Source of the DNA: Anisakis pegreffii
Lineage: Eukaryota > Nematoda > Chromadorea > Rhabditida > Anisakidae
Assembly (NCBI GenBank): GCA_035041965.1
Contig: JAPYMA010000840.1
Coordinates: 1-64,000 of the forward strand
Direction of reading: 5' to 3'
Length of the DNA stretch: 64,000 bases
In this document: positions 11,701 through 25,000 of the stretch, one piece after another
Layout: every line of letters begins with the position of its first letter
Position numbering within the stretch: the first letter of the stretch is position 1
Position numbers and translations under genes: made by a program
The notes under the pieces: generated by a model
Told to the model about the DNA's origin: nothing
The model's input: the letters and a program-made list of their open reading frames with translations, nothing else
Database searches by the model: none

Positions 11701-12508
11701 AAAGAAAACTGCTGAGTTACCGAAAATCCTGAGAGTAATGGCATCTTGAATCTTTTTCGTCTTATTTTCATGAACAGTTAACAGATATCTTTCTCTTTTT
11801 TTCAATTGTATTTGATAGATGAATGCGCTTTAAGCGCAGTAATCTACATTTTCAGATAAGGTGAAAAAATTACTTTGGACCGAGTGAAGAGTGAAAATGT
11901 TGTGAAACGAAGTATTACAGATAGACATTACAGCACATAGACGAACTCACAGCGAACGCACATTAAGAAAAAGCATCGCATTCCAACTAAACAACAATCA
12001 ATAAGAGACAATCTTCATTACAATAAAAATTACTTATCAATCGAGAGCACTACACCAAATTGGTACTTGCAATTTGAACTACTAAAAGAACAGTGATTCG
12101 TGACTTATCTGATAGTCGATTCTACCTACTTTCCTCTATGTCCATGCTTATAGACCGTTCATTATTTCATGTCAGGCACATAACATCCTTTTTCCTTCGC
12201 GAAAATCTTCATGTCTGATGTTATAATTTAAAAAAAAAATCAAACTCGCAACTAATTACGTTCCTGTCACTCGAATGTCGCGAAAAATTTATTGTTAAAC
12301 CAAAGTAACTCTTGCAGAACGCTCTCGTTCCACATCTTCTACCTGCTAGCTTCTCGAAGCGAGAAGCATTCTTACAGTTCATTTACACGTGCATTCCTGT
12401 CGCGAAGAAGGAATGAATAAAATTACCTTAACACTAAGTATCTGAATGATAAGAAATATCGCTGATGAATAAATTTAGTGTAGTGCTCACAGCGCAAATC
12501 ATCCACCT
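8751..12508. other. Intergenic, no gene seen
   Basis: AT-rich sequence downstream of the CREB gene. The open frame at 9064-9339 has no recognisable similarity. An AATAAA on the minus strand at 12293-12288, about 215 bp past the CREB stop, is a possible polyadenylation signal for that gene. Confidence 0.5.
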
Positions 12509-14150
12509 TCACAATTCAGTTTTCTCTTTCCTGCAATAGAGTTCTTTCAGTGTTTTCAGCTCTTCGATCAACGCTTTATTTTGATTCTCTAGAACTGCAA
12601 CCCGATTTTCTAAACATTTCACGTATTCCTTCTTCTTCCGCCTACATTCCTTTGCTGCTTCCCTAAAAATTATTCAATTACTTTTTCAAATAAATGAAAA
12701 TAATAATAACACTACTTTTATCACAATTGTTTGCATCATCCATCGAATGCGTGACTAGTTCACATGAATTATCTATCATCAAAGTGATCACTACTTTCAT
12801 CACCACTGTTCGTATCATTGATCACTACTTTCATCACCACTGTTCGTATCATTGATCACTACTTTTATAATACTACTTTTATCAGTGATCAAAAAATTCC
12901 ACTCTAATCAGTTATGCCTACATTCGCAAAGATTAATAATTTTCCGATTAGTCATAATTGTCAGACGAAGTATATAACTTAAATAAACTGCAAAATAATG
13001 CAGCATTCAGTTTTATTAGCAGTTTTTTTCAGCTGCTTGAGCAGTTCTACCACAAATATATTGAAAAGATTGGTGCATCTAACTGCTCGAATATTACGGT
13101 TGTTTGGCTAAAACCAGATCAACCAAAAAATTAAAGTAACAACTAAAAAAAATAATAGTATTCTGACAAGGAACGAAATGCGGCGAAGCACAAAGGTATG
13201 TATCGTAAAATATTATTACTTTTATTGAACCATAACCACCAAGCGCCCCATAAAACACGATTCAGTAAGAATAAGAATCAGTTGACTAATATTTCATAAA
13301 ATGGTTAAAAAGGCGATGATAGCGAGCTAAATTTGAACATTTGCTCCGTTTTTCAATTCACATCATATATTCTCATTTAAGCCGCCATCAGAAGAATATT
13401 CCCCTCGATATTCATGAACATTTAATCACCCAATTTTGAGATTACATTGTAATACTGATAATACATATTCTTATTCGAATGCGCATTTTTTAGAAAGTAA
13501 AAATAATCAGTACGAACCGATTTTTGAGCAACCGGACTTGCCTCTTCCGAGTGCTATCATCGTTATCCGTAGCGTTACGACTGGCACTAGCCATTCCTAA
13601 CGGAGACGGTGACGAATTATAGCCAGACATCATACCCGTCTGCCATTCTCAAATAATAACAACGAACAATTATCGAAATGAAAATGCTTTCAAAATTCCA
13701 ACTTATCGAAATTTAGTTTCGTAAACACTCAGCTCAGCAAAGGCATTAAAATATGACATGACTGAAAACGTCAAATAATAAAAGTGAATCGTGAATATTA
13801 TGAATAAATTTCTATTTTCACTGACAGTGGAAAAAATCATCATGATTAAATGATTGACTGGAATCAATACCTGGTGACATGCCTTGATTACCAGCTGTAA
13901 ATGTTGGCGCATCGTTGGTCATCGTTTTAAGACCCAGAACATCTGTATTCAACGGCAGCATTCCACCGACTGAGGCTGATGAAGGGCCCGTTGAGGGTCC
14001 CAGTTCCTGAAACTGTTTTCTGCTGATGTACGACTCTGCAATTGCTGCTGCAACAATATCGTACACAGTCTCACATCACCTGAATGATTCATCACCTATG
14101 TATATTTGCACTGACTGCAATTCATATCACTAATCTCCGGGATTTTAGCC

Positions 14151-14204
<54 letters not shown>

Positions 14205-17200
14205 GAAATGCACCTTCCTACTAACTCTACGGATTGACCGAGCCAGATCGGATTGTTATTCTCATTACCGCACAAGAGCGAAACAAGCACTCATCGATCG
14301 AGAAAATACAATGAAAAAAAAAAGTAAATGAATATGAAAGCAATAAGTGAAAACATACAAAAAATACCTGTTTCGGTGTGGCCGCACCTCTGGAGACCGA
14401 AGCAGCAGTAGCAGGATTCGAGGCGGGTGATGGATATTGTCCGATCATAGTGGCTGCCGTAGGTGGTGCTGCTACAGAGGACATGCCAGTTAAAGGATTT
14501 AACGATACTTCGCCATTTGATTGAACATTCAAATTGAGTACACCTTTCAATAGATTATTATATATTACATGCTCGATTACGGTACAGGTAATCACCAACT
14601 TATGACAGTTTCACTTACGAAGAAGACTTCCAAAAGAAAAACATCTTTTAACGGAAATTTTATTCAGCAAAACCCTTCCCAGATAATAACAATGACACAT
14701 TAGTCGTTTAAACTGAGTAAATGGGCGATTTTATCACAGTGATATCCCTCAACTCGTAAATTGACTAAAATTTTACTGCTCCGGCGAGTCATGATAATGT
14801 TCATCACTCCTAGTCTCAAAATAATGCTATCCTACAGTTCCATAAATCAACTTCAATTGATCTCAACTTATCATATTCTATTGCCTCCACTATTATCTCA
14901 GACAAGAATAGCATTTGCAAAGCTATAAACAACTATTATTCTATGAAAATAAGCACAAGTAGCAAAAAGGATTCATTCATGAAATAGAGTATCTACCCAA
15001 CATTTGGATTGAAGTCTTACTCTACAAAAAATAGCAGTTCAGACCAAGGCTTTAGATTGATTCGAGATCTTTAAAAATTTATTAAAAGCGTGCTATGTGT
15101 TATTCAACTACAGTTGAAATCGTCAAGTGTTCATATGAAGATATTATCAATGAGAAAACGCATTACAAAAAACACATTTATATATGCTTAACACAGAAGT
15201 GTGACCATTTTGCGATAGTTCATAACTGTGATCAGACTTACGACCAAATCTAACTTATGATTCATCGTCGTAAGTTAGCGATTACCTTCACTTAATTGGA
15301 GATAATAACAATATACAGTATAAAGATTTATATAAAAGTCGATGACACAACTGAATAACAATTGATTACGAAGAAAAATTGATTGGAAGATAGAAGGAAG
15401 TACCAGATGGAGGAATGTAAGAAGGCTGTTCGAGACGTGACGGCATATTGCGGTGTTCGTTCATTTGATTCGACAGAATCGTCGCTGAAACGCAAACCGA
15501 CATCAAAAAGGCGAAGCTATTAAACAGACTTGGAGTGAATTAAATCAAGTAAACGTTATGGTATGACGGATTATTAGTGTTTTGCACACAGGCATTAAAG
15601 AGTGAAACACTGTCGTTCTTCGGATATGTGTATAACTCCAAAAAAAAACTGTTATTGTGATTAATTCACTGCACAGGACAAAAATCGAAAATTCGTATGC
15701 GCAAATAGCTATTCCCATGAAAGATCAATTTACTTCAAATTTTGATTGAAATTATTGTCCAAGCAAAAAAAACAGAGTATTCAATTATTCATCCTAAACA
15801 AAGTCATTGAATGATTCGAGGCTGATTTAAAACATTAATTTGGAACTAATCTCAAAAATACACTTTGAAAAATAAAAGCAGATAAAATTGTAAACTGCAA
15901 CGATGATAAATTTTTTCTTCTTGATACTTTTTGCTCGTTCAAAAATTAGAACTTAAAATTTGAGTGCGAAGTGGGAGCGGGCTTTTGCTGAAGTGAATGG
16001 GAATTGTACCGGCAACCGTACCGGAATCAAAATTAGAGCAAAAATTAGGATACTGTGTCGCAAATGAAGCAGTTCGAACCGTTGTTTCCCAGGTGAAGCT
16101 CATGAAAATGAAGAGGGGAATTAAGTTGAAAATACCGTTTGGGGTATTACTTGGCTGTGGCTGTTGTGCGGATATCTGAACAACGATAGGCGTCGCCGAC
16201 GGTTCGTCAGGATCCTTCTTCAGTTGTTTATCAACCGTTTCCAGATCCTTCAGAATCATTCTGAAATCATCATTTCATCATATTCTAATAACATGCCAGC
16301 ACCATTTATTCTCGCTTAAAAAACAAACAATTCATCAAATTATTATATTGATGCCACCATTATTTTATCAATTAGTAACAATATCCGAAAAAGATGTAAC
16401 AAACCAAAAATATTATCAAAAAATGTATGAGAATCAAAATATCAACAAACGAAAAATGAAAAAAAGAATATCATTTTCAAAAATACTCGAAATGTGAATT
16501 AGTGAAAGTTAAAAAATTTTTTGAGTGCTATAGAAGAAAAAAGTGGCTGAATTACTTCGATCTAAAAAAGTCTAAAATATTTATTAAACGAATTTCACTA
16601 CAAATGCAATCATCGAAACCGAGCGCTTATTCTGCATGGAGAATATTTCTCGATATCTTTATGATGATACTTCAGTATTTTTACATATTGGTATGTCTAA
16701 ATCGATCGCTAAATCAATAATCGAGAAAAATTTCATGCACACAGACGATTTTCCACTCTAATGTCATTAATTACAAGGAACGGCGGATGTTGCATACTCA
16801 AGAATGTGATGATATTCGACATTTCAGTGTGTTAGCACAGAGACAAACAGCTACTCAATGGTTGCGATCTATCATCAAATGAACACGGTCTGAATGACGA
16901 TTCAGTAAAATCATTGATTATTCCGCGAATCCCAAAGCGCAACTTGATGCATAGATTGCTTACATCAAGATGAACAAAATATCAACAACAACAATAATTC
17001 ATGATGAAAGAGCTGCTTCAAATGACAAAACGTCAAATGCCCATTGCCGTTCATTATGTACGTATACTTAATCCACTCAACATATCATTACCGACCCAAA
17101 GCGTACGTCACACTCAAACATCTGACCATTCATTATGACAATGACAATAATAAAAACAATAGTGACATCAATCTCATCAATGCAACTTCGGTCAAAAACA

Positions 17201-20200
17201 TTTTTAACACGAAATCCTCGCGTCATAGACATTACAAATAAACAACTTGCACAGAAGCATACCTTCATAACATAAATATTACCCCCGCAGAACACGAAAA
17301 TTGTTGTAAACGAGAACGATTGTAAGCAAGAATAGAGGCAGTGTTATATGATGCAAGTACCTGCATGTTGACGATTCCGATAAATTCCAGCGGGCATTCG
17401 AAATGTTAAACAATAAACATATCAAACAGCAATCGAAATGTCAAACAATATCATAATACATCCAATATATTAACCACAGCAGTAATTATAACAATACCGC
17501 TTACAACGATAATAATAATACTAGTTACAATAATAATAATATTATTAATATTATTATTATTATTATTATTAATAGCAAAATGGATATAAGCAAAATGCTT
17601 CGTCACGATAAAAATGCAGCCAGTTAAATAGAGCAGGTGATGATGTGTAATCGAAAGCGATACGTAACAAAATTACGTCGTATCGAGCTGATATCATAAA
17701 AATAAATAGCATTGCACATTTCTCTGAGTAAGCATTATTCAACTCAAACACCACCACCGTTCATCAGGAGCAATCTTAGGCATTCAGTTCTTTTTAGTTC
17801 ACACATACACACAGACCACAAATACTTACACTCACCACATACATACATCATTTCAGAGATAAGCCTCAAGATGCCAGCAAACCCCTTCGATTAAACATTC
17901 ATTTTATAAAATGTGCAGACGTTACAAACCTCCACTATCATCATCCACCATCCGTACAATTTAAACTTACTCATACATTCTTTTCACTTGATCTTTTCTC
18001 TTCTTTTGACACTTGTAACCGTTTCCTTATCTCCAAACTTCACTTTTACACATAACAATGAAAACAATATGATGACAACAAACACGTACATAAATCATGC
18101 ATTGCTTTCTATTACCATTAATAGTATAGCCGTATCGCGTGGGTTCATTTATAAATTTCAGACGAACTAACTCTTTTTTTTGAACTACCATAACTCGACT
18201 ACGACTACAGTTTCACTCACAACAAGATTCACAAGGATCAAACCATCGTTTGCTAGGTGATTTACGATTAGATGATTCCAAATTCCATCTACTTATAACA
18301 AAAACAACAAGGAGACACCATAGTAAGAAATTCATGATGCTTGTTAACAACTCTTCTAATCCTTTCATTTCTTTCGTTACCTTCAATTTTCTCGCTACAC
18401 TGAACAGGCTGTAAGATGTAACGATTACACGCGAACCCAATTCATCACATCTCAGATTTATTCTTTCGTAAGCTATCAACTACAACCAATGACTACACCA
18501 GTTATTCCCCAAATGCTATCAGCTGCAATCACGTCATATTCGTAACATCCACTTCCTCTTCGCACATCCGTTTCCATCGATACCACTAATTCACTCTTCC
18601 ATAATACCTCTCCTTTCTTCGACATTATTCATCAATTTCTTCCTCAACGTACATTCATTCAACATTATTGCATTTTTCCTCATACACTCAAATTCATTCA
18701 ACTCTACCTTTTTCCAAAGAACAACTTCTTTTTTTTCTTCAACGCAATTTCATTTTTCGTGCCCACTCACCAGCTTTATTATCGTTTCTTACTCACTGAT
18801 TATCAACGCAACATCATCACATGCATAACTTTCATTTTTCTTGATGGGAACCTCTTGGGAAGTGTCGACATACGGGTTGCAACACCAGCATGTATCGCTA
18901 AACGAATAAATCTTCGCAGTTTGCACGTAGCTCTAAGCACAAGAACAAGACCAAACGTAAGTGGAGACTTGAGCTTAAGACAAAGCCCTAATGATCCCTA
19001 ATTGTAAGCATAAACATTTCATCTGTTGACATTTTGCTCTCTAGCCTCAGTGGCACCACTCTCGCTTGTTGTTTGAATGCATTCAGTTAGTGCGTGTTCA
19101 TGCACTGCATAATACATCAAATACAATCTAATAATACAAAATACGATGATTTCAATTTCCTCTGGAAACATTTTCTGCCCTCAGACAACGCTCAATATCG
19201 CCACAAGAGAGAACAGACAATGCTTCAACAAACAGATAACAAACATTCGAAGAAAACAGAACAATCCAAAGACTAATCATCTACTCCTCATATCGCTTTA
19301 CATACAGTTACAACTTAAATGTCAAATAAATTTGCGCTATCATTTCACAGCATTATCAAGCATACTCAAATGCTTCCAAAACATTTCATCGAAACGTTAA
19401 TTATGGCGAAATGAACGAACGAATGCATTAAATGTTATTGAACACACATTATTCGAAAATGTCTCCGAGCCTTGCGTAATTTATCGAATGACGTCATTTA
19501 AGAGTGTCCGTGATAAACAACACGAATAAATTGGTTTTTTTGATCATTCCACTCATACCGAAAACCCAACAAATGTAACATCCAGTGCATAACTAGCAAC
19601 TGCTATTCAACACTTAGTATTGAGTTATAGTATAACCCCCACCAATAAATAAGTACAGTACTACAACCCGTATCAAGAAGCGAAATCTTCCAGAGATAAG
19701 ATAGATGAAAGTTTGAACCTCATCGAATGTATATGGATGGCATCATTTTTGAAAGTTTTAAACTGGTTCCGGAAAACCGCATTCTTCCACTAACCACAAC
19801 TTCAACGACACAATCAAAGGTCAACCACATTCCACGGCAATCCTCAGCTTCAAAAGCGATTCTGCTCCATAAGTAACAGAATCAAACATACTCGCAATTA
19901 TGCCCCCAAGATTATTGAACCGGTGTTTGCTTTCATTCCATTTTTTGCAAATTCATTCACTTTTTTCCTTAGCCATTCTGTCCAATTCGTTCCGTTCATA
20001 TCTTTTCAATTTTATAACATTCCGTTCCAAGGATAAAAATTTTTTCGTCTGTCCCATCCCATTCCATGTAAAGAGCTATCGTTTTGCATTCCGTTCCGTT
20101 CCAATGTAGAGCAGATTTTTTCAACTATCTTCTGGTGTTCATGGCTCGTATCATCTGTTCAGTACGGCAATGAGATTGGAGTAAAGTCGCTTGAAAGGCT

Positions 20201-21980
20201 GACCGAATTGTAAATTGCAAGACCGAAATGATCAACGTAATTCATTATATGCGAATAAATATCACAGAAATGACTTCAGAGGGCAAAGAATGCTATTTCT
20301 TTCGTTTCGTTCTTTCACCAACACCATCCGTTCCATTCCTATACGTTCAACTCATTCAATCGCCCTGTTCCGTTTCAAAGACAAAACGATACGAAAAGCA
20401 AACGTTCTACTGAACATCTACAAATGCTTGAACAACAGAACATAGCCAATGTGCGAATCGATGAAGTTCATATGCCAGTTTCCGTCATCAATGTTCAACC
20501 ACTGACCAAATACAAATAGACACCGTAACATGACTAATCGAAAATTCACATATATTAATACTAGTTGATTAGAAGGAAGTGTTCGACTCAGTCCAAAGTA
20601 ATGCGGCATGAAAATGACTTCAGAGAACTTCTGTACACTCGTCCAAAATACTACAACAAATTTACCAAGAATTTGAATCGATAAACCATATACGTGGAAG
20701 AAAGTTACGAAAGAGATTTCCGTCAAGGGATCACAACTTCACCGATCCTGTTCAGTGACTATTTGCAACTATTATTTAAGAACCCGCAATGGAATGACAA
20801 GAAAATAAATATTGACGAGAGATTGTTGTCGAATCTACGATTTACCGACGAGATCACACTGATACCGCACAGTTTCGATCAGTCAAGCGCAACGCTCAGA
20901 AAACTGGTCGATGCGAGCACCCAAACTGAGGTGAAGGTGAATGTTTAAAATCAAAAATAACGTGCAATCATTAGCCCAATCACAAATAGTCGGGAAGTTA
21001 TCAAGAAAATGACATGATTCGTCTACCTCAGTCAACTCATTACCAATAAAGAACTAGAGGTCAGAAGAATGACACAAGAAAAAAAAGCGTTTTTTGAATA
21101 CAGAATTCTTTTTAGGGATTGAAATGTTGTCGTGTAACTCAAAAAAATGTTTATTCAAACCTTTCATCCTACCCGTGACGCTGTATGGATTTCAAACCTA
21201 GGCCATGACAAACAGAAATGACAACGAACAACGTGACAACACTTGCACATAGAATGATAGAGGAGGACAGCTAGTGTTCGTATAAAAGATACTAATGATG
21301 GCTGAGAGGTGTCATTACAATTGAGCATTTTGGTAAAAAAACTGTGGGAAAGAAATTTTGTGAGGGTAAAGAAGACAACATTAAAGATGGAGAAAATTTC
21401 GGCTAAACGAGTGAGGGAACGGCAACCAAAGGTCCAGAAGATGGATTAAGGAAGGCAAAGGATGAGAGAGATGGATTCGAATCGCAAGCTGATCGAATGT
21501 AGAAAGTGATAATCAGTAATACCCGTGATGCTAATAAACAGGCTCTGTTCATATTGAATAGCTGAACAAATAAATGAATGAATACATAAATGTGACCAAT
21601 ATCAATTACTCACAACAATAAGTGAAGTGATTTGCGACGTTCAGTTCGAGATGAACATGAAGCGTTAACAAATTGCACCAGTGAGTCAACCAACGTGTTC
21701 CGTCAAATGATCAATAACTGCTAATTGTAAGTGTAACGAACAAATTCGGGTAAATACATAATGATTGTTAGTGTCGTTCTATACAAACATAACTCATTGT
21801 CAGATTACACCACATAATTCATTACTCGATTATTCATTCAATGAAATCCTAATGTCATCATTTCATTTCAGTTGCGATTGTTTACAAGTTTTGACTAATA
21901 ATACTGCATTATTTACTGCTGACATAATTCTGCGTAAACACTTAACTTTCAAGGTATTTATAAATAAAAATAACATGAAC

Positions 21981-22028
<48 letters not shown>

Positions 22029-25000
22029 TGTTACTATTATCATTAGTATTACGACAGTTTGATGGATATAATTTTAAATCTGATTCATCATCGCAATGTC
22101 TTACTCATAAAAATTCTCGTATCGCTACTCTTACAATTAGTATCACATTATTATTGTCAGCATTTTAACATTAATGTTCGTAAGCTGGCAAATGAGTTTA
22201 CAAACCATAAAAACTCGACTTGACTTTATTCGAATAATTCAAGCCGAAGAAACGAAAACTGACTGAAAACGGAACGCATTGCATGAAATTGATAAGGAAG
22301 TATATTGAAAAGTTGACAGGCTGAAGGACGTAACGCTAAGAACGATTCAATATCGAAATCATTTACGTAACAAACAAATGAGCGATGTTGATGGGATTGA
22401 GAATACAAACGGAAGTGGAATATGAATAACAAGTATAAGATGAATGGAAACTGAACCGTAATATTCCGATTGGTATAAATCGTAAAATATTACTATTTCA
22501 TCAAAACTGAATGAAATCTGCATCTATCCACATTCGTACGCTAGTTACGTGCACGCACAATGTGACACAACACTTAAAGCATTATAATATTCAATGTCAT
22601 AAATCATTTTCATAACTGTTTTAATCACTAACATTCACTAAATGAACCATATCAAAAATCGAACAGCAAGCCAAATAATGTCTATTAGTCAATAAAAATT
22701 ATCTAATAGATTCAACCTAAATATCGTCTTCTGTTTGTCGCTAAAAACTTTCACTGCTACTAATAACAAATGCAATTCGATCTTTCACGAAGTCAACGCA
22801 AAATGCAAAATAAATAACACTGTTTCAGTGGAGACATCGCATGCATAAATAAATCTCCAATTGAAATATTCCACACCAAAAGATGTTTGCTATGCCATAA
22901 TACGCACGAACTGCAACATCGTAGTTAGGCTACAACGTGTGAAGATGACCTCAAATATCGGCGTAACAGACTGGCAATTACGAGCTAATTTGTGGAAATT
23001 TTCGAGCAAAATTGCTCATTAATCTAAAGCAGTAAGGAATAATGATTAAATTGTTGAAGTGCGTCTAAAAAAATAAGATTTCAGAATACTAAATAACTAG
23101 TAGAGTTGCTTTGCTGCTTACACATATATGACTGGATGTCTTGCACAGAAGCATTAGAACTGAGAGTAAATTACAAATGTCCGAATCAGAAATGAATCGA
23201 ATGAAACACGCGTAGTACTACTGATCATCCAGCACTTTACGGCATGAACAAGTGATTGTTGACATGAACCGACGTTGTTTCATCACTTATTGGATAAATC
23301 GTCATCCGTACCTCCACAAAGAATTCCCCACAAAAGAATCAAGCAAATACAATTAATCTACCTACCTACCTATCCATGTTAATCTATACAGCTAATCCTA
23401 ATGGTGGTTGTTTGGGGACGATAGGCAATGCAATCGACTGGGCATAAACTTATAATTAGACTAATTTATGACAAAACTGGTCGGTTAACTTACGGTGCAC
23501 TGCCTGCTGTTCGGACATCATTATGATGACATCAGTTTTATTTGTAAACAAATGATCTTACTCATAGGATAGTGTTATTCGATGCTCATCATCACACTGC
23601 TTTCATTCACTCCGTCATACACCACAGTAGTTCTATTTTTTTGGCCAGTACTCTGTTCAATGACCATCGTTTATGTGTATTAAGTCATGCACGTAACGAT
23701 ATAACATGCTAATCGCATTGTTTTTCCCTAGTTGGCCAGAGCCGAGTTGATTCACGAATACTTGTCGAAAAGTTATCGCCCTAAGATCGGGGAATACCAC
23801 CACCACCACCACATTAGCACATCCCACATTTCATACTCAACAACAGACCATCAGAGTTGATTGATAGGATTACTTGCTCGCTTCAAACTCAATTTGATCG
23901 AATGAAAAGTGATAAAAGTTCTAACTGGATACAAATAGAAATGCTAATCAAAAAAGATGTGCACCAACAAATCACTTCTTAATAAATGTTAATTCCTATT
24001 CACTTCAAATATTACGGCCGTCTTAAATGCACTTCTCATCACATCTCATTACTTCATCTCATGCTCTTCAACTACATTCAAACTTCAATCTCATCGTCCA
24101 TCTTGGAATCAATCAAGTGAACCTTCGTTCTGTCATGACTTGACCGTTCACCCACCATGCTCGTCCCAGGCATCCACTTTCTTCTATATCTTTTTGTTCA
24201 TACACCTATCTATATCTAAATCTAAAATAGCTCATAATTAAACAGACGTGATCTAAATCAAATTCACGATACGATATAATTAACAACAGCAAGTAATCAT
24301 GCTAGTTCATGTTTAATGAATAACCCACAATGAGACACTGAAATTAGATGATAAAATATGAAACAATGAATGAATAAGGAAAGTGCACTGAAAATAGACA
24401 GTAGTAAAGCGAAGTCGTTGTTACAGGCACAATGAACGAACTGAACCGTCGTCACGTGTTATTAGCCGTCTAAAAATATGACAATGATAATAGCCAAACG
24501 ATACCCAGCCGAAATCACTGGAATTCGATTCTGATTCACATGCTTGATTCATACTCAAGCTTTGACTCATGCCTATACTGAGGCTTATAGCCGAGCGTTA
24601 AAACAAAGCTGTTAGAGCTGACAATTAGACGGACTTTATCAAAGGTTTTCATCGATAATGATAATAATACTAACCATGATAATAATGATAAAAACAATAG
24701 TAAATAACAACAATACGAAAGAAAACAGTTAGAGCAGAATAGAAAAGTATACCCAATATGATGAATAAATATCAAGATACACTCATAATGTCATATATAC
24801 AAACTGAATTCCCATTTAAGATTTTAATTATTTCCAATGGTTTGTCATTCAAACAAACTAAATAATGATGATAATGAAAAGAGAAACAACAGCAATAATA
24901 TTACTTCATAACGGGAAAATCAGAGCATTACTGAAAACGAAATCAATGAAATATTAAAGATGACAATATCAAAAATGACTATCAGTTTAGATGGTCAACA

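Noticed and set aside
14096..14290. Poly-Ile frame on the minus strand
   Set aside because: Translation of the (AAT)n microsatellite inside a CREB intron.
17362..17400. Short minus-strand ATG frame (MPAGIYRNRQHA) with a GTACTT donor in the large CREB intron, considered as an alternative first exon
   Set aside because: Its phase at the donor does not match the next CREB exon and no other evidence supports it.
21765..22046. Poly-Asn frame on the plus strand
   Set aside because: Mostly translation of the AAT microsatellite at 21981-22028; no homology.
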